Part shown: positions 1 to 8,306 of the stretch, piece after piece | Layout: each line of letters starts with the position of its first letter | How positions within the stretch are numbered: the first letter of the stretch is position 1 | Assembly (NCBI GenBank): GCA_902984215.1 | Contig: CADWAF010000438.1 | Coordinates: 1-10,105, forward strand | From: Willaertia magna | Taxonomy: Eukaryota > Heterolobosea > Eutetramitea > Acrasida > Naegleriidae | Direction: 5' to 3' | Length of the DNA stretch: 10,105 bases | Position numbers and translations under genes: made by a program | Notes under the pieces: model-generated | The model's input: the letters and a program-made list of their open reading frames with translations, nothing else | Databases searched by the model: none | Told to the model about the DNA's origin: nothing

Positions 1-372
1 AGAAAAATGAACAAGATGATTAATAAAATTTATTGACCTTCTTTTTGTTTTTTAACATTACCTAGAGTTGAGAATAATTGGAGTGTTTGTAATTGTTAAA
101 TTGAAAAATACAAAGTTTAAATAATTTAAAAGTAACTTTAATTAATTTAAAAGATTAAGTAAAATTTAATAAATGTTTATTTATTAACAAAGTTGAACCT
201 TTTAATATTTATTTTTAATAATGTTACATAATTTACTACATCTAAAAATTTTTCATTTATCAATAAAAAAAATTTAAATATTAATTAAAGTACAAATAAA
301 AAAAATAAATTTTTAAATGTTTTATAAAAAAATTATGTTTATATAATATTAATATAAAAAATTAATTTAAAA

Positions 373-455
373 CTAAACTAAAATATGTATTTATTATTAT
401 TATTTATAAGTTTAAACTAAAATTAATTATTTAAAAAATGTATTTATTATTATTA
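373..455. repeat. Imperfect direct repeat, about 53 bp apart
   Basis: The 18-base string ATGTATTTATTATTATTA occurs at 385-402 and again at 438-455, a spacing of 53 bases. AAACTAAAAT precedes it in both copies, with a few inserted bases in the second. This looks like a local duplication of about 50 bp that has since diverged. In DNA this low in complexity a short match is weak evidence, but the flanking agreement supports it. Confidence 0.5.
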
Positions 456-516
456 AATTTTAATATCTAAATGTAATGTAATTTTTATAATTATAAATTT
501 ATATATTTTTTTAATT

Positions 517-555
517 ATTAATATTATTAATAAATAAATTATTAATATTATTAAT
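517..555. repeat. 15-bp near-palindromic direct repeat
   Basis: ATTAATATTATTAAT is present at 517-531 and 541-555, a spacing of 24 bases. Each copy is close to self-complementary, so the pair can also form hairpins. It probably arose by slippage or local duplication within the A+T tract. No function can be assigned. Confidence 0.35.
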
Positions 556-1558
556 TTTATTAAAATTTTAAAATATAAATTTATTTTATTAATAAACTAC
601 ATTTTAATTTAAAAATTTAATTTTTTATTTATATTAATATATTAAAATATTATTTTTTATATAATCTTATAAAAAATATAAATTAAAAATTAAATATATT
701 TATTATAAAGTTTATATTATAAAAAATTTAAATAATTATGATAAATTAAATAAATTTAAAGATAATAAACAATATAATAATTATAAATATAAATTAAAAT
801 ATCTTAAATAATTAAACTATTTTTAATATTATTAATAATTTTATTATATTAATACTTTAATTATTTTTTTTTTGTTTTTTAATAATTTTTAATAAAAATT
901 TTTATTTTAATTAATTATTTAAATTAAAAAAATTTAAAAATAATAATTTCTTGCTGTTTTTTTATAAAAAAATAAAGAATTTAAAAATATAAATTTTAGG
1001 TACTTATAAATATTATTTAAAATATAAAGACCTAATATTATAAAAATTAAAGATAAATTATAGTAAATATATTAAATATTAAAAAATAATTTTAAAAAAA
1101 TTAAACTATAAAAATATTTTTATTATTTTTAATAAAAAAAGATAAAATAGTTTAAAATATTTTAATAAATATCTCAATAAACAAATAAAAAATATAATAA
1201 TAAATATTTTAATAATTATAAATCAAATAAAATTAAAAAAATTTAAAAATTTTTTGTTTAAATAATAAAATTATAAAGAAAATAATAATAATTTATTAAA
1301 TACAAAATTAAAACATACTAATTATCAATAGAAAAACTTTAAAATAGTATTTAGATGTTTAAAAAATAGATTTATATTTTTTGATATAAAGTTATAAAAA
1401 TTGTTTAATAAATAAAAAATTATTTAAATTATAAACAAAATATAAATTTATTATTAATAATTACTTAAACAATTATAATAGATAAACGTTATAAAATAAA
1501 TTTATTAAATTTTGTTATTATTTAAAAAATAATTTTTATATTTATAAATCAATTTTTT

Positions 1559-1702
1559 CTTAGGATTCCAATTGTTAATATAAATAAAAATAATATTAAT
1601 TAATAAAATTAAAAAAAAGTCTATTTTTTTTACGATTTTTTATTTTTTTTATTTACTGTAAAAAAAAGCGCGTTTTTCTATTTACATAATTGGAATTCTA
1701 AG
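1559..1702. repeat. 144-bp segment bounded by 15-bp inverted repeats
   Basis: CTTAGGATTCCAATT at 1559-1573 is the inverted complement, 14 of 15 bases, of AATTGGAATTCTAAG at 1688-1702. Nested inside is a perfect 10-bp inverted pair, TTTTTTTTAC at 1624-1633 and GTAAAAAAAA at 1658-1667, followed by GCGCG at 1668-1672, a striking G+C cluster for this DNA. The right arm coincides with the point where LRR homology begins on the plus strand. It could be a MITE-like insertion, or a small inverted duplication of LRR sequence made when the neighbouring gene was truncated. I see no clear target-site duplication. Confidence 0.5.
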
Positions 1703-2483
1703 TGAAAGTTTTAAAACCTTAATTAATTTAGAAACTTTAATAATATATTGTGAATTAAAAAATAATAAATCTGTGTTTAAAGATGAAGAATTTAACCGAA
1801 AATAATTTAAAATTAAATGGTAGTTTTTTAATAAATTTAACAATACTGGAAACCTTACAAAGTAATTTTATTTTTAAAAATGATTGCAACACAAATGAAA
1901 TTACAGATGATAGTATTATTTATTTAAGAAATTTAAGAGAAGTAATTATTGTAGGACTACAAATAAATATAACAGAAAATCATTTACAATAATTGTATAA
2001 TTTACACACAATGACAATAAATAGTTCTAAAATTTTAGGAGAATATTCTTTATTTAACATGACTCCAAATTTGAAGCATTTATCGAAACAAATATTTCAG
2101 ATAAAGACTTAATTAATTTAAAAGAATTACAAATATTAAATATTTCAAAGTGTGATAATCTAATTGGAGAATGTTTTTCCAATTTAAATAAGTTAAAGGC
2201 ATTACAAATCGCATGTTGTAATAATATTGATTTTAAATATTTAACTTATTTAAATCAATTAAATAATCTAACTTTAGTGACTACTTTAACTAATCTTCAA
2301 CATTTAGACATTACAAAATGTCTTAATATAACTGGAAAGTGTTTATTACAAATGAATAACTTAAAGGCTTTGTGTATTGACAGGAATTTCACAGAAAAAG
2401 AAATTAAAGAAATTAAAAAAAAGATTCTCTATTTTAAATTAATCGAATTTGTGGTGCGGGAAATAAATTTGAAAAATAAGTAG
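1692..2483 (+). pseudogene. Decayed LRR gene, 5'-truncated (copy D)
   Basis: An LRR protein related to the 3' part of the F-box/LRR copies on the minus strand here. It can be followed in three reading frames: about 1692-1793, about 1789-2075 and 2076-2483. These are joined by frameshifts near 1790 and 2076, with an in-frame TAA at 1990-1992 between HLQ and LYNLHTM. Repeat hallmarks include INLETLII, LQILNISKCDNLIGECF and LQHLDITKCLNITGKCL. The end, FTEKEIKEIKKK to EFVV, matches the tail of the convergent copy (LNRKEIKLLREE to NFVV), so the 3' end is genuine and the TAG at 2481-2483 is close to the ancestral stop. The start is missing: homology begins mid-protein at the inverted repeat. The ATG at 1783 is internal and not a true start. 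No F-box remains. Most likely non-functional. Confidence 0.75.
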
Positions 2484-4158
2484 TGGCATCACTTTGTTTT
2501 CTCATATAAACTACAAAATTAACTCCGTCTTTTAAGACAATATCTTTTTCAATTTCTTCCCTTAACAACTTAATTTCTTTTCTATTTAATACTTTATCTA
2601 TAATTAACAACTCCTTTAAATTCTTCATATTCATTAAAGACTTTCCGTTCTTTATGTTAGGGCAATATAAGGTGTTAACATCTAAAAGTTCTAAATTTAT
2701 TAATTTTTCTAAATCTTTATCTTCAACGAGTGTGCCTTTAACATAAAGTTCTTTTAAGGCATGTAAGTGCTGTGAAATATTATTAAAATTTAATTTTTTA
2801 CAATGCGAAATTTTTAACACTTGTAATTTCTTAAACTTTTCAAAACATTCGCCCGTTAAAGTGGAACACTTTGGAATAAATAATTGTTCTAATGTTCTAA
2901 ATTAATTATTTGTAGATCTTAGTTTAGTTATATTTGTTAAATAATTATAAATTTGCTTCTGAAATGTAAGATAAAGAGTTAATTGTGTTAAATTTACTAA
3001 ATTTTTAAAACAACTTTCTTCTGCTGAAGATGCACAATCACCTTTAATTTGTAAATATTTTAAATGTGTTAAATTATTAAAATCCTCATTACTAAACTTC
3101 ATATAAGATTTACAACTAATTCTAAGAGTTTCCAAGTTTATCAAATGTTATATAAAAAGTGAATATATTTCACCAACAACTTTATCAAATTCAACATCCC
3201 AATCAATTTTTAAAAATATTAAATTGTTCAATTTTTCTTTATGTTAAGAAAATTTTTATTTGTAAATGATATTTTTAAGTGTTGTAGTTGTGTTAAATGT
3301 TGTAGACAAGTTCCACTAAAAGAGTAACAAAATAACACATTTAATGATTTTAAAGAATGCAAATTATCTAAACAATCACCTGTTACTTTAGGACAATTTT
3401 GTATATTTAAATTCGTTAATTTGTTAAAATAATTAAAACAATAACCAGAAATAGTATTACATTCTTTGAGGTTTTAATTTTGTTAAATTTTTCAACATGG
3501 TTAAATTATCATCCTTTATACTAGAGTCCAGAATTTTTAAGTTTAACAATTTAGTAAAATGTTGTAAACATTCGTTTTTTGAAAAATTAAAATTGTAAAC
3601 TTCCAGTTTTGTTAAATTTTCTAACTGTTTAAGCCATTCATTTTCTGTTCCATTTAAACTGTCGACAGATAAAATTTTTAAATGTTTTAAATTTAAAAAA
3701 GAAGATTCATTTAAATCACAAAATCTAGATATATCAACTTCTTCTAAATTTGTCCTTAAATTTAATAAATATGTTCCAGAAAGTATGTATGCTTTTAAAG
3801 TTTTTAAATTTGTAAACTTTTGTAAAACATTACAATCACAATCTTTGTCATCTGTATTAATACTTAATTTTTTTAATTTAAATAAATATTCAGGTAAATC
3901 ATTTGTTAAAGTTACTTCAACTGGATAATTAAACAAACAATCATTAAATTGTTTAAATAAATAATTATCATTTAACAACATTGTGTCATAAAAATATTTA
4001 TTGACATTACTTAAATTTAAATAATCAACAGGATTATTAAAATATTTAATTATTTCCGATAATATATCTTCAGAAAATATGTGATTTAAAATTGTCTTTC
4101 GTTTTTTAATTACTCTTTGCTCTTCTTGTAGCTCCAATTTTCTTGGTTTTTTTGACAA
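2434..4158 (-). pseudogene. Decayed F-box/LRR gene (copy A)
   Basis: Ancestrally an SCF ubiquitin-ligase substrate receptor: a basic N-terminus (KKPRK, KKRK), an F-box at residues about 26-65 (IFSEDILSEIIKYF, then NLSNVNKYF), then LRRs to the end. Damage: the first codon of the natural N-terminus is TTG (4156-4158); no in-frame ATG lies between it and the upstream stop at 4198-4200. One extra base at 3470-3471 ends the first frame at 3457, while LRR homology continues in the next frame (TISGYCFNYFNKLTNL). A base is missing from the T-run at 3232-3236. In-frame TAA codons lie at 3148-3150 and 2902-2904. Compared with copy B, about 66 residues are missing between NYLTNIT and the second TAA. After YMRK (about 2497) the frame runs into the antisense of copy D. 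A translated N-terminal fragment of about 230 residues is conceivable only with a non-ATG start. Confidence 0.8.
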
Positions 4159-4178
4159 AAAGCTTGAGGCGTTGTTAT

Positions 4179-4207
4179 TTCCCGGGCAGGTCTTTGATTA
4201 TGGCGCC
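4179..4207 (-). promoter_or_regulatory. GC-rich element upstream of F-box copy A
   Basis: On the plus strand TTCCCGG at 4179-4185 is followed by TGGCGCC at 4201-4207. These are isolated G+C islands in very AT-rich DNA, just upstream of the lost start codon. A similar pair with nearly the same spacing (CCCG to GGCG, 21 versus 19 bases) lies upstream of the intact F-box gene at 8362-8386. TTTCCCGG and TTTGGCGT resemble E2F-type sites (TTTSSCGC). The role as a control element is inferred. Confidence 0.4.
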
Positions 4208-4381
4208 TAAAATAAACAATTTCACAAAAAAAAATAACGGCCAAACTTGTTGTTCTTTTTGCACTGGTTTCTTCGGAATGAGTAAATCTACTTAAAAGTT
4301 AGATTATGCTTTTGGTAGAAACTTAATAGTTGTTAACAATGCTGTTGTAATTGTTTATTATTGTTAACCTAAACAAGATGA

Positions 4382-4387
4382 TTTATT
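4382..4387 (-). terminator. Candidate polyadenylation signal of metE
   Basis: TTTATT on the plus strand reads AATAAA on the minus strand, 31 to 36 bases after the metE TAA stop. Position and sequence fit a canonical poly(A) signal. Such a hexamer is common by chance in AT-rich DNA. Confidence 0.4.
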
Positions 4388-4417
4388 GAATAATAGTTCT
4401 CCTCTACAAACACTAAA

Positions 4418-6760
4418 TTATTGATATTCATTTCTTAATTGTTGAGCTGCTTGAACCATAGCAATTAAAGCTTGTTTAACTTCTTGATAACCTCTTGTCT
4501 TCAAACCGCAATCAGGATTAAGCCAAATGTTTTCTTTTGGAATTCTTTCAATAGCTTTTTTAATTAACTTAACAATCCATTCAACGGTTGGAACGTTTGG
4601 TGAGTGAATATCATAAACTCCAGGACCAATATCATTTGGATATTTAAAATCTTCAAATGCTTGTAATAATTCCATGTTGGATCTTGAGGTTTCAATACTA
4701 ATTACATCTGCATCCATTTGTCCAATTGATTCAATAATATCATTAAATTCAGAGTAACACATGTGAGTATGGATTTGTGTATCAATTGCAACACCTGAGG
4801 TAGTCAACTTGAAACAATTTACAGCCCATTTAAGATAGTGATTCCATTCAGACTTTCTTAAAGGTAAACCTTCTCTAATTGCTGGTTCATCAATTTGAAT
4901 AATTTTAATTCCAGCTTTTTCTAAATTGAGTACTTCATCCCTTAATACAAGAGATAATTGTTTACAGGTTTCACTTCTTGGTTGATCATCTCTAACGAAA
5001 CTCCAATTTAAAATTGTGACAGGACCTGTTAACATACCTTTCATTGGTTTTTGAGTTAAAGATTGAGCATAAGTAGACCACTCGACAGTCATTGGTTCAT
5101 CAAGAGAAATGTCACCATAAATAATTGGTGGTTTAACACATCTACTTCCAAAAGATTGAGTCCAGCCATTTTCTGTGAAAGCGTAACCATTCATAAGCTC
5201 GCCAAAGTATTCAACCATATCATTTCTCTCTGGCTCTCCATGAACTAAAACATCCAAACCAATTTCCTCCTGCAAACGAACAACTTTTTCAATTTCATTC
5301 TTCATGAATTGCTCATAAACTTCTCGAGGGATACTTCCATTCTTAAATTTTCTACGAATAGAACGAATTTCTTCAGTTTGAGGGAAAGAACCAATAGTTG
5401 TGGTTGGAAATAATTGAGGTAATTGGAATTTAATTTGTTGTGCTTTCTTTCTTTCCTCGAAAGGATGAGATCTGTCAACAGAAATGTCGTCAAACATTCT
5501 TTGTTTAACTTGTTGATTGTGAATTCTTGTGGAATTTCTTCTGGATTCAATTGTTGAACGTTGAGCTGTGAGTTTAGAAGAGATAAAGGAAGGAATTGAA
5601 CCTCCAGATGGAGCCGAAGTGCTCAACAACAATAACTCTTCAAGCTTTTGAATAGCAAAACTCAACCAACTCTTAAGCTCTGAATCAAGTTTAATTTCTA
5701 AAGTCAAATCGAATGGAACGTGAAGGAGAGAACAAGATGGAGCAAGCCATAAACGAGAGGAGTCAAAGTTAAATTCTTTGAAGATGATTTGTTGGATAGT
5801 GTCAATGCAAGCATCTAAATCGGTTCTCCAAATGTTTCTACCATCAATTACACCAATAGAAAGAATCTTGTTAGTATTCTTAATTTCTTTTAAGATAGAT
5901 GTAAGTTGATGTGGAGCTCTAACAATATCAATGTGAATAGCTTCAACTGGTAATTGTGTGAGAGTTTGCAAGTTGTCAAGTAAGGATCCAAAATAAGTGG
6001 CAATTAAAATGTTAATCTTCTTAACTTGCTTTAACTGTTGATAGAAAGAACTGAATGCTTCTCTCCATTCTGAAGTTAAATCTAAACAGAGAATAGGTTC
6101 ATCAATTTGAGTCCATGTAACACCTAATTGACTCAATTCTTCTAAAACTTGAGTGTAAATTGGAAGGAGTTTGGATAAAAGATTTAATTTGTTTGAATCA
6201 AGAGAACCAGAGAAATCATCACCCTTTGCTAAATACAACCAAGTTAATGGTCCAATAATAACAGTTTTAACACGTTCAATACCAATGATTTCAGAAGCTT
6301 CTTTCACTTGATCCAAAAGGAAAGTACGTGAAAGTGAAAACTCTTGACTCAAACCAATTTCTGGAGTGATAAAGTGATAATTGGTGTCAAACCATTTGGT
6401 CATTTCACATGCAGCTGCTGGTTTGCCAGTTGGTGCTCTGCCACGAGCCATTCTAAACAAGGTATCCAAATGGAAAGAAGAATCAATTGTTGAAGGTTGA
6501 TGGCGGGATGGAATGCAACCAATAGTGGTTGTCCATTCTAAAACTTGGTCATACCAAGCGAAATCACCAACTGGAATTAAATCTAATTGACCCGCTTGCA
6601 ATTGTTGTTCCCAATGTTGTTTTCTTAACTTGGAACCAACTAATTCTAAAGCGTTTAAGTCAATCTTTCCAGACCAATAAGATTCTAATGCTTGTTTCAA
6701 TTCTCTATTAGCGCCAATACGAGGGAATCCAAGATTGTGAGTAAATAACTTTTGAGACAT
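4418..6760 (-). CDS. metE: Cobalamin-independent methionine synthase (MetE)
   Basis: 5-methyltetrahydropteroyltriglutamate-homocysteine methyltransferase, cytosolic: it moves the methyl group of 5-methyl-tetrahydrofolate polyglutamate to homocysteine, the last step of methionine synthesis, without vitamin B12. The 780-residue frame is intact from ATG (6758-6760) to TAA, close to the 753 of E. coli. The N-terminal barrel starts LGFPRIGANRELK and carries GDFAWYDQVL and EMTKWFDTNYH; the catalytic barrel carries VHGEPERNDMVEYFGE, IQIDEPAIREG and NPDCGLKTRG. The zinc ligands are H666, C668, E690 and C751, with exactly the spacing of E. coli H641, C643, E665 and C726. GDFAWYDQVL and RGRAPTGKPAAA are closer to bacterial MetE than to plant or yeast Met6 as I recall them, so bacterial transfer is possible. 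The gene is visibly richer in G+C (roughly 35-40 percent) than its neighbours. No introns and no targeting signal are seen. Confidence 0.97.
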   Translation of the reverse strand: MSQKLFTHNLGFPRIGANRELKQALESYWSGKIDLNALELVGSKLRKQHWEQQLQAGQLDLIPVGDFAWYDQVLEWTTTIGCIPSRHQPSTIDSSFHLDTLFRMARGRAPTGKPAAACEMTKWFDTNYHFITPEIGLSQEFSLSRTFLLDQVKEASEIIGIERVKTVIIGPLTWLYLAKGDDFSGSLDSNKLNLLSKLLPIYTQVLEELSQLGVTWTQIDEPILCLDLTSEWREAFSSFYQQLKQVKKINILIATYFGSLLDNLQTLTQLPVEAIHIDIVRAPHQLTSILKEIKNTNKILSIGVIDGRNIWRTDLDACIDTIQQIIFKEFNFDSSRLWLAPSCSLLHVPFDLTLEIKLDSELKSWLSFAIQKLEELLLLSTSAPSGGSIPSFISSKLTAQRSTIESRRNSTRIHNQQVKQRMFDDISVDRSHPFEERKKAQQIKFQLPQLFPTTTIGSFPQTEEIRSIRRKFKNGSIPREVYEQFMKNEIEKVVRLQEEIGLDVLVHGEPERNDMVEYFGELMNGYAFTENGWTQSFGSRCVKPPIIYGDISLDEPMTVEWSTYAQSLTQKPMKGMLTGPVTILNWSFVRDDQPRSETCKQLSLVLRDEVLNLEKAGIKIIQIDEPAIREGLPLRKSEWNHYLKWAVNCFKLTTSGVAIDTQIHTHMCYSEFNDIIESIGQMDADVISIETSRSNMELLQAFEDFKYPNDIGPGVYDIHSPNVPTVEWIVKLIKKAIERIPKENIWLNPDCGLKTRGYQEVKQALIAMVQAAQQLRNEYQ

Positions 6761-7091
6761 TTTGATGTGGTGTGTGAATATTCTTTTTCTTAAAGGAAAG
6801 AATTGAAAATAAGGATTGTTTTTATACTCCCCACAAGACGGTATCTTGATGGAAGCTTAATAGTTTTAAAGAACCAATTAAAAAACAAACACCACGTTTT
6901 GCATTCATACACTTTACAATATAAAGTCGGACAAGAATAAGCCATCCGGATGAATGTTAGATTTACGGATTTTTTACACACTTTTGTTTTAAAAAACCAA
7001 AATTAATCGGCTATTATGCAACATTGCAAATTTAGAGAAATCACCGAGGAATAGTTATAATAATAAACAATGGATACATTGATAAGAGGAA
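6761..7091. other. Spacer with metE promoter region; two small palindromes
   Basis: This spacer lies between the metE start and the stop of the F-box gene, both on the minus strand. It holds the TATA-like box, a perfect 10-bp palindrome CATCCGGATG at 6943-6952, and an inverted repeat TGCAA-CA-TTGCA at 7017-7028, either of which could bind a dimeric regulator of metE. CCGAGGA at 7044-7050 also occurs at 8365-8371 near the F-box gene. A 63-codon minus-strand frame at 6790-6981 shows no protein-like features and I do not call it. Confidence 0.45.
6819..6826 (-). promoter_or_regulatory. TATA-like box upstream of metE
   Basis: The minus strand reads TATAAAAA here, preceded by GTGGGGAG, about 59-66 bases before the metE ATG. 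Sequence and distance suit a TATA box with a short 5' leader. The G-rich octamer upstream could be an activator site. Inference from motif and position only. Confidence 0.4.
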
Positions 7092-8306
7092 TTATTGCAA
7101 TTCATATTTATGTTTGAAAAAATTTAACAGCCCTTTTCTTCTTAGGTTAACACTATAATTATTTCCTTCAAATGTTTTACAACATTTAAATAATTCCTTA
7201 ATTAATTGGTCATCCTCTTTTAAACAATAATAAATATAAACCTCTACAATCTTAAAGTTACTACAATCCTCTACCAAATTAAATAATACAATGGAATTAT
7301 CAATTATTGGTTTACCATATTCTTTCATTAAAAATATTACGCCATCTGTTCTTAATTTCTTTTCATTAAAAGTACAATATTCTAATAATATTCCTTTTAA
7401 TAATTTACAAAAGGTATTTTCATCTTTAAATAGAAAAGCGCCATAATTTTTAATAATTTCAATAATTTCATCAATTGTAATTTTAAATTTATATACTACT
7501 GGTTTAAAAAGTAAAGTAAATATAAAAGGGTCTTCCAATTTTGTTTGATTTAAAAAATAAGTTGTTGTAAAGAGTTTATTTTCTATATAAGATGTATACA
7601 TTTTATAATTATATTTAAAATTATATTCCGTTACAATATTATCAAAATAATAAATCTTTTCATTGTTATCTTTTAATCCTTTACAAATAATTTCAAAAAA
7701 GTTTGTTGTTAATTTTGAATTTTCAATAATTTGTTTAAATTCTTTACAATTTTTTAATAAATATTTAAATTTATTTAAAATAACTTCAAATTTATAATTA
7801 TTATATTCTTTTGAAAAGATTGAATATTTATCGTTTTCTTCAAATGGTAAATCAAAAATAAATTTTGTAAAGATTTTACAATTTTCTGTAAATAAAGGTT
7901 GTGCATTAAATTTTAATGTTGAAAATAAAACATTACATAATTTAATCCAATAAATAAAAATAAATTCTTTCATAAATTTATAATTAAAATCTTTTTGTAA
8001 AGTTTTTTGTAAAGTTAAAATTCTAGCATTATTTAATTTAAACATTTCTTTACAAACATTTCTTAATGGTCTATATTTAGTAATTTTTTTAAAATTTAAA
8101 ATATTATTATAAAAATTTAATTCATCATTAAAATAATTTAATAATAAATTTTTAAATAAATTATTTTCATAATTATCAACCAAAAAATTATTCCAATCTT
8201 TACAAACTAAATGAAAAGAATTTAATTCTTTTGGATGTTTTAAATATAAATATTCAAAAATTAAATAAAAAATATCTTTATTTAACAGAACGTGATTTAA
8301 ATTCAT
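7092..8306 (-). CDS. F-box protein, unknown target
   Basis: Intact 404-codon frame with a true ATG (8304-8306) and TAA stop. The N-terminus is a probable F-box at residues about 5-50: LLNKDIFYLIFEYL, then LNSFHLVCKDWNNF, with VCKDW at 34-38 in the place of the usual VCKxW core. This motif binds Skp1 in SCF ubiquitin ligases. The remaining 350 residues are rich in F, N, K, I and L and show no LRRs. The last third (from about residue 270) looks like pairs of helices, for example EIIKNYGAFLFKDENTF and FLMKEYGKPIIDNS, perhaps a degenerate ankyrin-like or other helical repeat; I cannot confirm this. No signal peptide or membrane segment is evident. The gene is far more AT-rich than metE. It is not a copy of the LRR family around it, but sits among them. 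It could be a substrate receptor for an unknown protein. Confidence 0.7.
   Translation of the reverse strand: MNLNHVLLNKDIFYLIFEYLYLKHPKELNSFHLVCKDWNNFLVDNYENNLFKNLLLNYFNDELNFYNNILNFKKITKYRPLRNVCKEMFKLNNARILTLQKTLQKDFNYKFMKEFIFIYWIKLCNVLFSTLKFNAQPLFTENCKIFTKFIFDLPFEENDKYSIFSKEYNNYKFEVILNKFKYLLKNCKEFKQIIENSKLTTNFFEIICKGLKDNNEKIYYFDNIVTEYNFKYNYKMYTSYIENKLFTTTYFLNQTKLEDPFIFTLLFKPVVYKFKITIDEIIEIIKNYGAFLFKDENTFCKLLKGILLEYCTFNEKKLRTDGVIFLMKEYGKPIIDNSIVLFNLVEDCSNFKIVEVYIYYCLKEDDQLIKELFKCCKTFEGNNYSVNLRRKGLLNFFKHKYELQ

Larger units (their letters stand above)
1..1558. other. Gene-free, extremely AT-rich tract
   Basis: I see no coding region, RNA gene or recognisable mobile element in this stretch. 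G and C are nearly absent: sample 60-base lines between about 300 and 900 hold only two to five G or C. Stop codons occur every few codons in all frames, and no LRR-like reading can be followed here, unlike the DNA to its right. The first 100 bases are less extreme and could be the edge of a neighbouring transcript. The tract holds short imperfect repeats (listed separately). It may be ordinary intergenic spacer, a matrix-attachment or replication-origin-like region, or centromere-like DNA; the sequence does not decide. Confidence 0.75.
4159..4417. other. Spacer between metE and F-box/LRR copy A
   Basis: Both flanking genes run on the minus strand, so this spacer should carry the metE 3' untranslated region (right part) and the old promoter of copy A (left part). 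I find no ORF or RNA gene of interest. On the minus strand an AATAAA lies 31-36 bases past the metE stop (listed separately). The left part holds the GC-rich pair described above. Confidence 0.5.

Noticed and set aside
10..21. AACAAGATGATT shared with the metE 3' region (4372-4383)
   Set aside because: A 12-base match with no clear extension on either side. Not enough to claim a repeat or a duplicated 3' end.
1990..1992. In-frame TAA after HLQ in copy D could be read as Gln (ciliate code)
   Set aside because: metE has no TAA or TAG within 780 codons, uses CAA freely for Gln and ends in TAA, and the LRR copies carry frameshifts as well as stops. Standard code with pseudogenes is simpler.
5302..5550. 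Further frames inside metE (5063-5248 plus, 5302-5550 minus, 6529-6711 plus)
   Set aside because: All lie within the well-conserved metE gene in other frames and have no recognisable features.
6790..6981. 63-codon minus-strand frame upstream of metE
   Set aside because: No domain or homology that I recognise, it covers the likely metE promoter, and its length is expected by chance.
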